From NCBI RefSeq assembly GCF_016127315.1, contig NZ_CP065997.1, positions 496,001-560,000 on the forward strand: 64,000 bases of DNA, written 5' to 3'. The stretch's first letter is position 1. Every line of letters begins with the position of its first letter. The notes beneath the pieces are model-generated. The model saw only the letters and a program-made list of their open reading frames with translations, did not search any database and had not been told where the DNA came from. The position numbers and the translations under genes were made by a program. Source of the DNA: Achromobacter deleyi (GTDB lineage: Bacteria; Pseudomonadota; Gammaproteobacteria; Burkholderiales; Burkholderiaceae_B). Of this stretch, positions 51,942-64,000 are shown piece by piece.

Positions 51942-51971
51942 GCTCACACTAAAAGAAGCCTCGCACAGGCC
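51942..51971. repeat. 30-nt element, copy 2 of 2, between convergent genes
   Basis: Matches 18899-18928 at 25 of 30 positions. This copy sits within flanking ggcctg (51938-51943) and caggcc (51966-51971) arms that can pair, so it may form a hairpin between the convergent SpmAB-like gene and pyk. Confidence 0.55.
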
Positions 51972-51975
51972 TGGA

Positions 51976-53418
<1,443 letters not shown>

Positions 53419-53524
53419 GGCGATCCACTCTCACATGAACAACGAAAGCGCTATGGTACGACGGCGGCGGACACGCGGGTATCATGATCGACATCCCGTC
53501 CCCCAACGAACCGTGGCCGACCTC

Positions 53525-54667
53525 GTGAAAATCGTCATCGCACCCGACTCTTTCAAAGAAAGCGTTTCCGCGCCCGACGCGGCGGCGGCCATCGCCCGCG
53601 GCGTCAAGGCCGCCTGCCCCGGCGCGCAGACCGTCTGCATCCCGATGGCGGACGGCGGCGAGGGCACCGTCGAAGCGGTGCTGGCGGCGGCCGGCGGGCA
53701 GGCGCGCGAGCGCACGGTCAACGATGCGCTGGGCCACAAGGTCGACGCCGTGTGGGGCCTGCTCGAAGACGGCACCGCCATCATCGAAATGGCCGCGGCC
53801 GCGGGGCTTGAATTGATCGCGCCGACCAAGCGCGACCCGATGCGTGCCAGCAGCCATGGCGTGGGCGAACTGATCCTGGCGGCGCTGGACGCCGGCGCCG
53901 AGCGCATCATTCTCGGCCTGGGCGGCTCCGCCACCAACGATGGCGGCGCCGGCATGCTGACCGCGCTGGGCCTGCGCCTGCTCGACCAGGACGGCCGCAG
54001 CCTGCCGCCGGGCGGCGGCGCGCTGGGCCAGCTGGCCAGCATCGACCTGCGCGGTCTCGACCCGCGGCTGGCGAAGACGCGCATCGTCATCGCCTCCGAC
54101 GTCGACAACCCGTTGTGCGGGCCGCAGGGCGCGTCGCATATCTTCGGTCCGCAGAAAGGCGCCACGCCCGAACAGGTGCTGGCGCTGGACGCCATGCTCG
54201 GCCATTTCGCCGACGTCTGTGCGCGCCAGCTGGGCAGCGACCGCCGCGACGACGCCGGCGCGGGCGCCGCCGGCGGCCTCGGCTTCGCCGCCAAGACCTT
54301 CCTGAATGCGCACTTCCGGCCCGGCGTCGAGATCGTCGCCGAGCTCGGCGGCCTGGCGCAGGCCATGGAAGGCGCCACGCTCGCCTTCACCGGCGAAGGC
54401 CGCATGGACGCGCAGACCCTGCGCGGCAAGACGCCCGCGGGCGTGGCCCGCATCGCGCACCAGGCCGGTGTGCCGGTGGTGGCGCTGGCCGGCTCGCTGG
54501 GCGAAGGCTACGAAGCGCTGCACGCCGGCGGCATCAGCGCCGCCTTCAGCCTCGCGCCCGGCCCCATCACCCTGCACCAGGCGCTGGCCGACGCCGAAAG
54601 GCTGCTGCACGACCGCGCCCGCGACGTGATGCAACTGTGGATGGCGGCGCAAAAGCGCATGCTGTAG
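53525..54667 (+). CDS. garK: Glycerate 2-kinase, GckA/GarK family
   Basis: A 380-residue kinase (glycerate to 2-phosphoglycerate). It starts KIVIAPDSFKESVSA and has IPMADGGEGTVEAVL, ILGLGGSATNDGGAGMLTALG, DVDNPLCGPQGAS and a C-terminal TFTGEGRMDAQTLRGK-like block. The GTG at 53525 fits the family start; a GTG at 53513 adds four residues. It is head-to-head with pyk (106 bp between starts), which could give shared control of lower glycolysis. Confidence 0.9.
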   Translation: MKIVIAPDSFKESVSAPDAAAAIARGVKAACPGAQTVCIPMADGGEGTVEAVLAAAGGQARERTVNDALGHKVDAVWGLLEDGTAIIEMAAAAGLELIAPTKRDPMRASSHGVGELILAALDAGAERIILGLGGSATNDGGAGMLTALGLRLLDQDGRSLPPGGGALGQLASIDLRGLDPRLAKTRIVIASDVDNPLCGPQGASHIFGPQKGATPEQVLALDAMLGHFADVCARQLGSDRRDDAGAGAAGGLGFAAKTFLNAHFRPGVEIVAELGGLAQAMEGATLAFTGEGRMDAQTLRGKTPAGVARIAHQAGVPVVALAGSLGEGYEALHAGGISAAFSLAPGPITLHQALADAERLLHDRARDVMQLWMAAQKRML

Positions 54668-54689
54668 TCGCCACCACGACGCGACGAAA

Positions 54690-54714
54690 AAAAGCCCGCT
54701 CGACGCGGGCTTTT
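54690..54714 (+). terminator. Terminator after glycerate kinase
   Basis: aagcccgc, loop tcgac, gcgggctt, followed by ttt. Preceded by an A-tract, so it may also serve rsmA from the other side. Confidence 0.8.
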
Positions 54715-54738
54715 GCTTGCACGGGGGGGGGCGTGGCC

Positions 54739-55530
54739 TCAACCGCGCTGCAGCACGCCAGCCTCGACCAGCGCGTCCGACAGGCGGATGTAGCGGTCCA
54801 CCGAGATGTCCTCGGCGCGCGCGGTGGGCGCGATGTCCAGCGCTTCCCAGGGCACCTGCGGCGCCCAGTCGGCCAGCACCCGGCGCAGCATCTTGCGGCG
54901 TTGCGAGAAGGCGCGGGCCACCACGGTCTCGAAGGCGCGCGCGCTGACCGGGCGCAGGCGTTCGGCCGGCAGCGGCACCATGCGCACGATGGCCGACACC
55001 ACCTTGGGCGGCGGATCGAACGCCTCGGGCGGCACGTCGAACAGCTTGTGCATGCGATAGCGCGACTGCAGCATTACGGACAGGCGGCTGAAGTCGCCGC
55101 TGCCGGGTTGCGCCACCATGCGGTCGATCACTTCCCGCTGCAGCATGAAATGCTGGTCGCGGACGTGATCGGCCCAGGTCATCAGGTGGAACAGCAGCGG
55201 GCTGGAAATGTTGTAGGGCAGGTTGCCCACCACCCGCAGCCCGGCGCCGAACTGCGAGAAGTCCACCGTCAGCGCGTCGGCCTCGACCACGGTCAGGCGG
55301 CCTTCCTCGAATTGCTTGCGCAGCCGCGCCGCCAGGTCGCGGTCGATCTCGACCGCGGTCAGGTGATCGAGCCGCTCGAGCAGCGGCCGGGTCAGCGCCG
55401 ACAGGCCCGGACCGATCTCGACCACGGTGTCGCCGCGGGCCGGGTTGACCGACCGCACGATCGACTCGACCACGCTCTCGTCGGTCAGGAAGTTCTGGCC
55501 AAAGCGCTTGCGCGCCTGGTGTTGAGACAT
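54739..55530 (-). CDS. rsmA: 16S rRNA dimethyladenosine transferase
   Basis: A 263-residue SAM-dependent enzyme dimethylating A1518 and A1519 of 16S rRNA. It starts [17 protein letters not shown] and has [15 protein letters not shown] (SAM loop), [28 protein letters not shown] (catalytic NLPY), and [13 protein letters not shown]. An upstream in-frame ATG at 55653 is inside surA and was rejected. Close after surA (19 nt); pdxA, often found between them, is absent. Confidence 0.96.
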   Translation of the reverse strand: MSQHQARKRFGQNFLTDESVVESIVRSVNPARGDTVVEIGPGLSALTRPLLERLDHLTAVEIDRDLAARLRKQFEEGRLTVVEADALTVDFSQFGAGLRVVGNLPYNISSPLLFHLMTWADHVRDQHFMLQREVIDRMVAQPGSGDFSRLSVMLQSRYRMHKLFDVPPEAFDPPPKVVSAIVRMVPLPAERLRPVSARAFETVVARAFSQRRKMLRRVLADWAPQVPWEALDIAPTARAEDISVDRYIRLSDALVEAGVLQRG

Positions 55531-55549
55531 GAAAAAACCCGGGCTGCGA

Positions 55550-57133
55550 TCAGCGGTTGTTCTGGTTGATACGGTCCTGCTTCTCGAGACGGTTGTCGAT
55601 GTACGCCTGGGCGCGCAACTGATCCAGCCAATCTTCGAAAGCGGGTTGGGCACGGCGCTCGAACAGGGTCTGACGGGCCTTCATGCGGGCCAGGTCGTCG
55701 GTGGCGTCGTGCTGGCGGCGCTCTTCGACCTGGATCAGGTGCCAGCCGAACGGCGTCTGGATGGGCTGGCTGATATCGCCGGGCTTGAGCGCGTTCATCG
55801 CGGCCTCGAAGGTCGGCACGGTTTCACCCGGGTTGAGCCAACCCAGATCGCCGCCTTGCGGCGCGGTCGCGTCCTGCGAGTACTGGCGCGCCATGTCGGC
55901 GAACTTGGCGTCGCCGGCCACCAGGCGCTGGCGCACCTGTTCGAGGCGCTGGCGGGCCTGCTCGTCGCTCATCACGGTCGAGGTCTTGATCAGGATGTGG
56001 CGCGCGTGCGTCTGCATCACTTCGACCGGACCTTGCGGCGCCTGGGCCTGGGGTTGCGGACGCGGCTGCGGCGCGGGCGCCGGGGCAGGCGCGCGGGCGG
56101 TGCGGCTGGGCGCCGGTTGCGCGTTGCCGCGGTCCATCACCTTGAGAATGTGGAAACCGTTGCCGCTTTGCAGCAGGGTCGAGACCTGACCCTTCTGCAG
56201 ATTGCCGATGGCCTTGGCGAACAGGTCGGGCCAACCGTCCAGCGGACGCACGCCCATGATGCCGCCCTGCAGGGCTTCGGGGCCGTCCGAGTTGGCGGCC
56301 GCCAGGCTGGCGAAGTCATCGCCGCGTTTGGCGCGCGCCAGCAGGTCCTCGGCCTTCTTGCGCAATGCGGCCAGCTGGTCGGGCGACGAGCCTTCCGGCA
56401 CGCGCACCAGGATCTGCGCCACGGCGTAGAGCATCGGGCCGGCGGGCGCGGCGGCCTGCTCGGGCGCGGCTTCCGGCTGGGGTTGCGGCTGGGCCTGCTG
56501 CGCCGACTGGGCCGCGGCGGCGAACGCCGGATTGCGGCGCTGGTCCTTCAGGAAGGCATCGACCTCGGCATCGGAAATGACGATGTTGGAGTCGACCGCG
56601 CGCTGGCGCAGGCGATCCGAACGGATTTCGTCGCGCAGCGATTTGCGATAGCTGTCCCAGGAGGTGCCGGATTTCTCGATTTCCTGGCGCAGTTGCGCCG
56701 CGCCGATCTTGTTGCGCTCGGCGATGGTCTTGATGGCCATGTCGACCTGGGCATCATCGACGCGGATGCCGAGACGATCGGCCTCGTGGCGCTGCACCCG
56801 TTCCATGATGAGGCGCTGCAGCACCTGGTGCTGCAGCGTCTTGTCGTCGGGCACCTGGATGCCGCGCGCCTTCAACTCACCGGCGATGCGCAGCGACGCA
56901 TCGCGCAATTCGCGCAGAGTGATCACGTCCTTGTCGACCACGGCGGCGATGCCGTCGACGAACTGCTCTCCGGCGGCGGGCGGCGCGCTTTTCTGCGCGG
57001 CCGGGGCAGCCGGCGCGTTTTTGGCGCCCTTGGCGTTCGGCTCGGCCGCGTGCGCGGCGGAGAAGGCGGCGCAAACAGCCAGCAACAGCGCGTTGCCGGA
57101 GAAGCGACGCAAAGAGTGCAACCTACGCATCAT
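55550..57133 (-). CDS. surA: Periplasmic chaperone/peptidyl-prolyl isomerase SurA
   Basis: A 527-residue outer-membrane-protein chaperone. A Sec signal ([20 protein letters not shown]…AHA) is followed by an Ala/Pro linker and the SurA N-domain ([21 protein letters not shown]). Two parvulin domains follow, the first [19 protein letters not shown]…[11 protein letters not shown], the second with [18 protein letters not shown] and [17 protein letters not shown]. Between them lies a Gln/Pro/Ala-rich linker. The start overlaps the lptD stop (ATGATG). It serves LptD folding. Confidence 0.93.
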   Translation of the reverse strand: MMRRLHSLRRFSGNALLLAVCAAFSAAHAAEPNAKGAKNAPAAPAAQKSAPPAAGEQFVDGIAAVVDKDVITLRELRDASLRIAGELKARGIQVPDDKTLQHQVLQRLIMERVQRHEADRLGIRVDDAQVDMAIKTIAERNKIGAAQLRQEIEKSGTSWDSYRKSLRDEIRSDRLRQRAVDSNIVISDAEVDAFLKDQRRNPAFAAAAQSAQQAQPQPQPEAAPEQAAAPAGPMLYAVAQILVRVPEGSSPDQLAALRKKAEDLLARAKRGDDFASLAAANSDGPEALQGGIMGVRPLDGWPDLFAKAIGNLQKGQVSTLLQSGNGFHILKVMDRGNAQPAPSRTARAPAPAPAPQPRPQPQAQAPQGPVEVMQTHARHILIKTSTVMSDEQARQRLEQVRQRLVAGDAKFADMARQYSQDATAPQGGDLGWLNPGETVPTFEAAMNALKPGDISQPIQTPFGWHLIQVEERRQHDATDDLARMKARQTLFERRAQPAFEDWLDQLRAQAYIDNRLEKQDRINQNNR

Positions 57134-59523
57134 TCATACCTTTCAAATGTAGTCCCGGCAGGCACAGGCGGGGTGATATTCGAGTAGCCGGGGATACTTC
57201 TGTTCAGCAGGTTCATCGGATCGGTTCCCAGGGAACCCAGTCCGGTCAACTCCAGCTGGAAGAACAGCGCCGTGTTGGCGTCGGTGGCGGACACCGCATA
57301 GCGTTGGAACACCATCCGGCCGACCCAGCAGCAATCGCCCTTGTATTCGAGGCCGGCGATGGCCTGCGTGATACGCGGGGAATCATTGGTGCCGCTGACC
57401 GTGCTGGACGGACCGTTGCGCAGCGAATAGTCGACGCGGCCCACGCCGTACCAGCGCTTGGTGAACGGCCACTGCACGGCCAGGCTGATCTGGTTCTGCC
57501 CTTGCGGCTGATAGGCCACGCCGGTCTGCGGATCACGCTGGTAGCGATAGGCCAATGCCACCGTCGTCAGGCGCTGCGGCGACCAGCGGCCGCTCAGCAA
57601 TGTGCGCGACCAGCGGTTGTCATAAGGGTTGTACTGCGCCGCCACGTCGGTCGTGAACGTGTCGGTCAGCGCGGCGCTGGCGCCTACCAGGAAGTCGGAG
57701 CGCACGTTCTCGCGCGGCGTTTCGCCGGGCAGCGTCACTTGCTGGTCAGCGAAATACAGGCGCTGCGCCACGGCCAGCGACGCGCGCTCGAAGCCGGTGG
57801 AGGCGTCGAGCCAGCGCGTGGTCAGCGCGGCGGTCAGCTGATTGGCGTTGGAAATGCGATCCCAGCCGCCCGTGTAGATATTCTCTTCGAACGCCTGCGA
57901 GAAGCTGAAGTCGGACAGCGAGGTGTCGTAGACCGGAATCTTGGATTGGTCACGATACGGCACCCGCAGGTAATACAACCGAGGCTCCAAGGTCTGCGTA
58001 GACGCCTTGCCGAACAACGTAGTGTCCCGCTCGAAGATCAGCCCCGTATCGAGCGACATGATCGGCACCGTACGCGACTGCGAGCGTGGGTAGCCAAAAT
58101 CCGTGCCGGCGTTGGCCGTGCCCGAGTTCAGGTTGAGCCAGTCGCGGCTGAACCAGTTGGTTTGGTACTGCGTGTAGTTCACGCCGACCTTGGGCACCAC
58201 GAACCAACCTGGGCGAACGATCGGATAGGACACGGTGGGATAGGTCTGCAGACGATCACCGGTGGGGCCAGCGCGATTGCCCAGCAGCAAAGGCTGCTTG
58301 AAACGTACCGCCGTCGACGTCCAGTCCACGTCGAAACCGCCCCAATCGTAGCGGGCGCCGCGCAGATAGAATTCCGGCTCCTTGTCATAGGGAGGCGTCA
58401 GCAGCGCATTCGGGTCCTGCAGCGTCTGATATTTATAGACTTGAGCGTAGGCGCTCCAGTAAGTCGACCCCCAGCCTACACGCGCGCGCTGGGGCAGATA
58501 GGTGGTGGACGCCTGATTCAGGCCCAACTGGGAAATATCGCGGAAGTAGTCATTGTCCGACACCTTCGCCACATCCCAGTCGGCATAGAAGCCATTGCCG
58601 AGCAGCTGCTGATGGCGCCACCAGTACATCCAGCGGTCATCGCCGCTGACGTGGTCGTTGGGCAGGTAGGCACCGTAGATGCTGCCGCCGTAGCTCGCGC
58701 CCAGGTAGCGGAACTCGCCGCCCAGTTGCAGGCCGCGCTTGGAGAAGTAGCGCGGCTGGATCGTGGCGTCGTAGTTCGGCGCCAGGTTCAGGTAGTAAGG
58801 CAGCGAGAAGTCGAAGCCGCCCTTGCTGGTGGTGCCGTACGTCGGCACCAGGAAGCCCGACTTGCGTTCCTTCTTGACCGGGAAGGTCATGTAGGGCGAC
58901 GCCAGGATCGGCACGTCCTTGAAATACAGCACGCCGCTACGGGCCACGCCTTCGTTTTCATCGAAGTCGATGTCGACCGTCTTGGCCTTGATGTACCACG
59001 ACGGCGTCTCGCACGAGCAGCCGCTGTAGGTGACCGTGTGCAGCCGCATCTGCGACTTGCTGAAGATTTCGGCGTGTTCCGCCACGGCGAAACCGCCGGT
59101 GGCGCCCAGCCAGAAATTGGGTTTCTCGACTTCGCCGGAGTACTTGTCGACGTTGAACTTGGCGTTGGGGCCGGTCACCAGGGTGCCGTCGCGCATCATG
59201 CGCGCGTTGCCCTGCACGTCCACCTCGCCGGTGTCCTTGCGATAGTTGATCCGGTCGCCCTTGATGACGCCGTCGATGCGGCGGACCTGGGCCGCGCCGG
59301 TCAGGGTCAGGTCGGAATCCGGATCCCCCTCGATGGTGTCCGCTTCCATATAGGCGGGGATGTTCCCGTCGGGCAGGCGGTGCACCCGCAGCCCGGGGGA
59401 CGTGCGCAGCTCAGGGGCCGCGGTGATCGACGTCGACGAGGGAGCCGAGCCTTGGCTGCCCTGGGCCTGAACGGCCCCGGCGACGCTGATAGCAGATAGG
59501 ATCAACCACCGAACCTTGCGCAC
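57130..59523 (-). CDS. lptD: LPS-assembly outer-membrane protein LptD
   Basis: A 797-residue protein that inserts LPS into the outer leaflet with LptE. GTG start, Sec signal (RKVRWLILSAISVAGAVQAQ), LptA-like jellyroll (about 45-190) and C-terminal barrel. Cys pairs SGCSCET (near 170) and GDCCW (near 740) correspond to the disulfides that link LptD domains. A -10 TATAAT (complement of 59606-59611) lies 83 bp upstream. It precedes surA in the same transcript. Confidence 0.95.
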   Translation of the reverse strand: MRKVRWLILSAISVAGAVQAQGSQGSAPSSTSITAAPELRTSPGLRVHRLPDGNIPAYMEADTIEGDPDSDLTLTGAAQVRRIDGVIKGDRINYRKDTGEVDVQGNARMMRDGTLVTGPNAKFNVDKYSGEVEKPNFWLGATGGFAVAEHAEIFSKSQMRLHTVTYSGCSCETPSWYIKAKTVDIDFDENEGVARSGVLYFKDVPILASPYMTFPVKKERKSGFLVPTYGTTSKGGFDFSLPYYLNLAPNYDATIQPRYFSKRGLQLGGEFRYLGASYGGSIYGAYLPNDHVSGDDRWMYWWRHQQLLGNGFYADWDVAKVSDNDYFRDISQLGLNQASTTYLPQRARVGWGSTYWSAYAQVYKYQTLQDPNALLTPPYDKEPEFYLRGARYDWGGFDVDWTSTAVRFKQPLLLGNRAGPTGDRLQTYPTVSYPIVRPGWFVVPKVGVNYTQYQTNWFSRDWLNLNSGTANAGTDFGYPRSQSRTVPIMSLDTGLIFERDTTLFGKASTQTLEPRLYYLRVPYRDQSKIPVYDTSLSDFSFSQAFEENIYTGGWDRISNANQLTAALTTRWLDASTGFERASLAVAQRLYFADQQVTLPGETPRENVRSDFLVGASAALTDTFTTDVAAQYNPYDNRWSRTLLSGRWSPQRLTTVALAYRYQRDPQTGVAYQPQGQNQISLAVQWPFTKRWYGVGRVDYSLRNGPSSTVSGTNDSPRITQAIAGLEYKGDCCWVGRMVFQRYAVSATDANTALFFQLELTGLGSLGTDPMNLLNRSIPGYSNITPPVPAGTTFERYE

Positions 59524-59605
59524 GAGTGAAAACAGCCCTTTTTGACGATGGGGGAACCAGGCAATGGCGCCCGGCAGGGGCCCATGCTAACGGAAACGAG
59601 CCGGT

Positions 59606-59611
59606 ATTATA
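59606..59611 (-). promoter_or_regulatory. -10 hexamer for the lptD-surA-rsmA operon
   Basis: Minus-strand TATAAT 83 bp before the lptD GTG; the corresponding -35 (about 59629-59634) is weak. On the other strand the region also must start amgK. Confidence 0.4.
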
Positions 59612-59691
59612 GAGAAGCCGCGCCAGACGCCCAGCCTTATGTGCGCGCAACCCAATTTTCCGCAATATTGCCTTTCTGACACGGATCTTCC

Positions 59692-61418
<1,727 letters not shown>

Positions 61419-61574
61419 GGCCCGCCAATGCCCACATATTTCACAATATCAAGGTGCGCAACGAGGCTTGTCCGCGCGCCCATCGCCCCGGGTTAACCGG
61501 GTATTCTCTGACGCTTTGGCCAGTGCGCACGGCGCCCGGCCAGGCAACACACAGGACGTTTTCTAGGAATGGGG

Positions 61575-62273
61575 ATGTTTGGAAGATCGCAACGGGCCGT
61601 ATTCAAGCCCTCCGTATACCAACCCGGCCAACGCACGCGCCGCATGCCGCGCTGGCTGGTCCTGCTGCTGGTGGGCATCGCCCTGGGCGCGGGCGGCGTG
61701 CTCTTCCTGCAGACCAACTACGGCCCGCAACGGCTGACCGTCGAGCAATCCGAGCAGCTGCACACCGAACTGAGCGCCTCCAAGCTCGAGAACCAGCGCC
61801 TGCAAAGCCAGCTCGAAGAGGCTACGCAGCAACGCGACGCCAACAAGTCCGGCCATGAAAAGCTCACCGCCGACCTGGCCGACACCCGCGCCAAGCTGGA
61901 TACCCTGAACAAGGAACTGGTGCTGTTCCAGGACGCCATGCCGCCCGATCCCCGCGGCGGCAACCTGGGCATCCGCTCGGCCACCTTCAAGCGCCAGCCC
62001 GGCCAGCTCGACTACCAGGTGCTGGTGATGCGCGAAGAGCGCAACGGCGCGCCGTTCAAGGGCACGCTCACCTTCTCCATCGACGGCAGCTACCCCAACG
62101 GCCGCGCCGCCACCATCACCCCGGAAGGCCCCACGCTCAACGTCGACCGCTACGACTACGCGCTGGGCCAGCTGAAGCTGCCCGACGGCTTCACCCCCAA
62201 GGTCGTGGTGCTGCGCGTCATGGACGGCGGCCAGAAGCAACAGGCCATGCGCATCTACTACGTGCGCAACTGA
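61575..62273 (+). CDS. Coiled-coil inner-membrane protein of unknown function (DUF6776-like)
   Basis: A 232-residue protein with a short basic N-terminus, one transmembrane segment (about residues 25-45, WLVLLLVGIALGAGGVLFL), a coiled coil at about 55-115 (heptads SEQLHTELSAS, ENQRLQSQLEE), and a C-terminal globular domain. It is likely a type II membrane protein with the globular part in the periplasm. I recall similar genes near envelope genes in Burkholderiales, but no function. The ATG at 61575 has AGGA six nt upstream; one at 61569 is possible. Confidence 0.82.
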   Translation: MFGRSQRAVFKPSVYQPGQRTRRMPRWLVLLLVGIALGAGGVLFLQTNYGPQRLTVEQSEQLHTELSASKLENQRLQSQLEEATQQRDANKSGHEKLTADLADTRAKLDTLNKELVLFQDAMPPDPRGGNLGIRSATFKRQPGQLDYQVLVMREERNGAPFKGTLTFSIDGSYPNGRAATITPEGPTLNVDRYDYALGQLKLPDGFTPKVVVLRVMDGGQKQQAMRIYYVRN

Positions 62274-62290
62274 GCGCCGTCGCGCCCGAC

Positions 62291-62321
62291 AAGACCCGCC
62301 CGCCCCGGCGGGTCTTTTTTT
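62291..62321 (+). terminator. Terminator after the coiled-coil protein
   Basis: aagacccgcc, loop, ggcgggtctt, then tttttt. Confidence 0.9.
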
Positions 62322-62334
62322 GCCTGGACCAAAT

Positions 62335-62380
62335 GGTTGCGTACACAACCAATCCAGCGATATAGTTGCGCAAACAACCA
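62335..62380 (+). promoter_or_regulatory. Promoter with two palindromic operator candidates for the monooxygenase
   Basis: A -35 TTGCGT (62338-62343) and -10 TATAGT (62361-62366) have 17-bp spacing. GGTTGCGTACACAACC (62335-62350, 14 of 16 self-complementary) covers the -35. A second, imperfect dyad GTTGCGCAAACAACC (62365-62379) overlaps the -10 and start point, 30 bp further. The shared pattern is GTTGCG…ACAACC. This arrangement fits repression by a MarR or TetR/GntR-type dimer. The regulator is not in the window. Confidence 0.65.
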
Positions 62381-62396
62381 ATATCCCGGAGACACC

Positions 62397-64000
62397 ATGA
62401 CGCCACCCGCCCGCGTGCCCGTCCTGATCGTCGGCGGCGGTCCGGTCGGGCTCACCCTGGCCGCGCTGCTGGCGCATTACGGCATCGCCTCGCTCACGCT
62501 CGAGGCCGACGACGGCTATTGCAGCGGCAGCCGCGCCATCTGCATCTCGCGCCGCTCGCAGGAAATCCTGGGCTGGGCCGGCGCCGACGCGGCGCTGACC
62601 GCCACCGGCCTGCCCTGGAGCGGCGGTCGCAGCTACTACCGCGACCGCGAAGTGCTGCACTTCGAAATGCCGCACGACCCGACACAGCGCTTCGCGCCGA
62701 TGGTCAACATCCAGCAGTACTTCGTCGAGGAATACGCGCACCAGGCCATGCTGCGCCAGCCCGGCCTGGCCGCGCTGCAATGGTCGGCCCGCGCCATCGC
62801 GGTGCGTCCGGGCCCGGACGGCGTCGACGTCGAGGCCGAGATTGACGGCCAGCGCCACACCGTGCGCGCCGACTGGCTGGTGGCCTGCGACGGCGGCCGC
62901 AGCAGCGTGCGCGAGGCGCTCGGCCTGAAGCTGGAAGGCATGCAGTACGAAGGCCGCTACGTCATCGTCGATATCGAACAGGCGTCCGATCGCCCGGTCG
63001 AACGGCTGGCCTGGTTCGATCCGCCGTCCAATCCGGGCTCCACCCTGCTGATGCACCGCCAGCCCGGCAACGTCTGGCGCGTCGACTACCAGATCCGCGA
63101 CGACGAGGATGCCGCCGAGGCGGTCAAGCCCGAGAACGTGCTGCCGCGGGTGCAGAGCCATCTGGACATGATCGGCGAGACCGCGCCGTGGAAGCCGCTC
63201 TGGATCTCGCTCTACAACGCCAAATGCCTGACGCTGGGGCGCTACCGCCACGGCCGCGTGCTGTTCGCGGGCGACGCCGCCCACCTGGTGCCGATCTTCG
63301 GCGTGCGCGGCCTGAACTCCGGACTGGACGACGCCGGCAATCTCGCCTGGAAACTGGCCTGGGTGCTGCGCGGCCAGGCTGCGGATGCCCTGCTCGACAG
63401 CTACAGCGGCGAACGCGTCCACGCCACCCGCCAGAACCTGGCCTACGGCGCCAAGAGCACCGAATTCATGGCGCCGCCGGATTTCGGTTTCCGCCTGATG
63501 CGCGAGGCCGCGCTGCGGCTGGCGCTGACCGACGAACGCGCCCGCCCGCTGATCAACCCGCGGCAGTCCGCGCCCATCTCGTATGACGGCTCGCCGTTGA
63601 ACCTGGCCGATGGCGCCGACGGCCAACACCCCGCCGCCGCCCCCGGCCAGCCCGCGCCCGACCTGCTGCTGGCCGATGCCGACGCGGCGCCGCGCTACCT
63701 CAGCGCCTGCTTCGGCCAGGGCTTCGTGCTGCTGGCCTGCGCCCCCGACGCCGCCACCGCCCGCAACCTGCATGCGCTCGCGTCCGCCACCCGGCAAAGC
63801 ACCCGGCCGTTGCAGGCCATCGCCGTCGACGGACCGGCGCCCGACGCCTGGCGCGACCCGCACCGCCACCTGCAGGAGCGCTTCGGCGCGCGGCCCGGCA
63901 CGGTCTGGTTGCTGCGGCCGGACGGCTACGTGCTCGGCCGCTGGGCCGCGGCGGACGAGCACGTCCTGCGGGCCGCGCTGGCGCCCTACTACCCGATGAT
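62397..64000 (+). CDS. FAD-dependent aromatic monooxygenase (MhpA/PheA-type), cut by window edge
   Basis: The first 534 codons of a class A flavoprotein hydroxylase. It starts with VLIVGGGPVGLTLAALLA (FAD Rossmann loop), has CDGGRSSVREALG, and GRVLFAGDAAHLVPIFGVRG (second FAD motif with GD). From about residue 410 a thioredoxin-like C-terminal extension follows, as in 3-(3-hydroxyphenyl)propionate and phenol hydroxylases. GGAG precedes the ATG at 62397. The substrate is likely a phenolic acid, but flanking genes that would show the pathway lie beyond the window. Confidence 0.88.
   Translation, partial: MTPPARVPVLIVGGGPVGLTLAALLAHYGIASLTLEADDGYCSGSRAICISRRSQEILGWAGADAALTATGLPWSGGRSYYRDREVLHFEMPHDPTQRFAPMVNIQQYFVEEYAHQAMLRQPGLAALQWSARAIAVRPGPDGVDVEAEIDGQRHTVRADWLVACDGGRSSVREALGLKLEGMQYEGRYVIVDIEQASDRPVERLAWFDPPSNPGSTLLMHRQPGNVWRVDYQIRDDEDAAEAVKPENVLPRVQSHLDMIGETAPWKPLWISLYNAKCLTLGRYRHGRVLFAGDAAHLVPIFGVRGLNSGLDDAGNLAWKLAWVLRGQAADALLDSYSGERVHATRQNLAYGAKSTEFMAPPDFGFRLMREAALRLALTDERARPLINPRQSAPISYDGSPLNLADGADGQHPAAAPGQPAPDLLLADADAAPRYLSACFGQGFVLLACAPDAATARNLHALASATRQSTRPLQAIAVDGPAPDAWRDPHRHLQERFGARPGTVWLLRPDGYVLGRWAAADEHVLRAALAPYYPM

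Noticed and set aside
61563..63962. 799-residue reading frame on the minus strand over the coiled-coil gene and monooxygenase
   Set aside because: Antisense shadow of two real genes and a terminator; composition is typical of GC-rich codon third positions.

Overview
The window is about 68% GC. It carries gene orders typical of Burkholderiales and most resembles the Alcaligenaceae (Bordetella/Achromobacter type): purM|hda-HAD-pcnB-folK, glyQ-glyS-gmhB-plsC-ygjP, and rsmA-surA-lptD facing amgK-murU. Orphan TctC/Bug solute-binding proteins, several CaiB-type CoA-transferases, a class V autotransporter and many acyl-CoA enzymes fit that family. The species cannot be fixed from sequence alone. I see no rRNA, tRNA, CRISPR array, insertion sequence or prophage.

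Layout. 1-2.2 kb: 5' end of class II fumarase fumC (minus) facing tsaE and a Tat-type amiC amidase. 2.5-5 kb: a lower-GC TonB-dependent receptor of haem/haemoglobin type. 5-14 kb: housekeeping block (DedA protein, mutL, miaA, a small unknown gene, purM, hda, a HAD phosphatase, pcnB, folK). 14-33 kb: accessory catabolic region. It holds a PfkB kinase; a MaoC-CaiB-CitE operon with divergent LysR (candidate itaconate/mesaconate/citramalate use); an enoyl-CoA hydratase with two acyl-CoA dehydrogenases facing DUF35-thiolase-like-acyl-CoA ligase-Bug-flavoprotein genes (resembling a retro-aldol side-chain degradation system); and a second LysR with SDR-MaoC-CaiB. 33-38 kb: an autotransporter with an in-frame proline-rich tandem repeat, and a soluble double-PAS chemoreceptor of BdlA type. 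38-40.5 kb: class I fumarase and a crotonase. 40.7-48.3 kb: glyQ, glyS, gmhB, plsC, a YgjP-like metallopeptidase, a PhnW-like transaminase, gloA and def. 48.3-54.7 kb: fadE-type dehydrogenase, a fused SpmA-SpmB-like membrane protein, pyruvate kinase and glycerate kinase. 54.7-62.3 kb: envelope block rsmA, surA, lptD, amgK, murU and a coiled-coil membrane protein. 62.4 kb to the end: the start of a FAD monooxygenase behind a promoter with two palindromic operator candidates.

How the genes work together. AmiC, AmgK and MurU act on peptidoglycan cleavage and recycling. SurA and LptD place LPS at the outer membrane, and GmhB makes its heptose precursor. The two acyl-CoA clusters each supply enzymes for CoA activation, dehydrogenation or hydration, and C-C cleavage, but their substrates are not evident. 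Most of these genes are well-known families. The least explained items are a 166-bp element with perfect 33-nt arms between convergent genes (27550-27715), a 30-nt sequence repeated between two convergent gene pairs (18899 and 51942), an atypical codon-use tract inside glyS, the Cys-less thiolase plus DUF35 pair, and the duplicated LysR-MaoC-CaiB modules.
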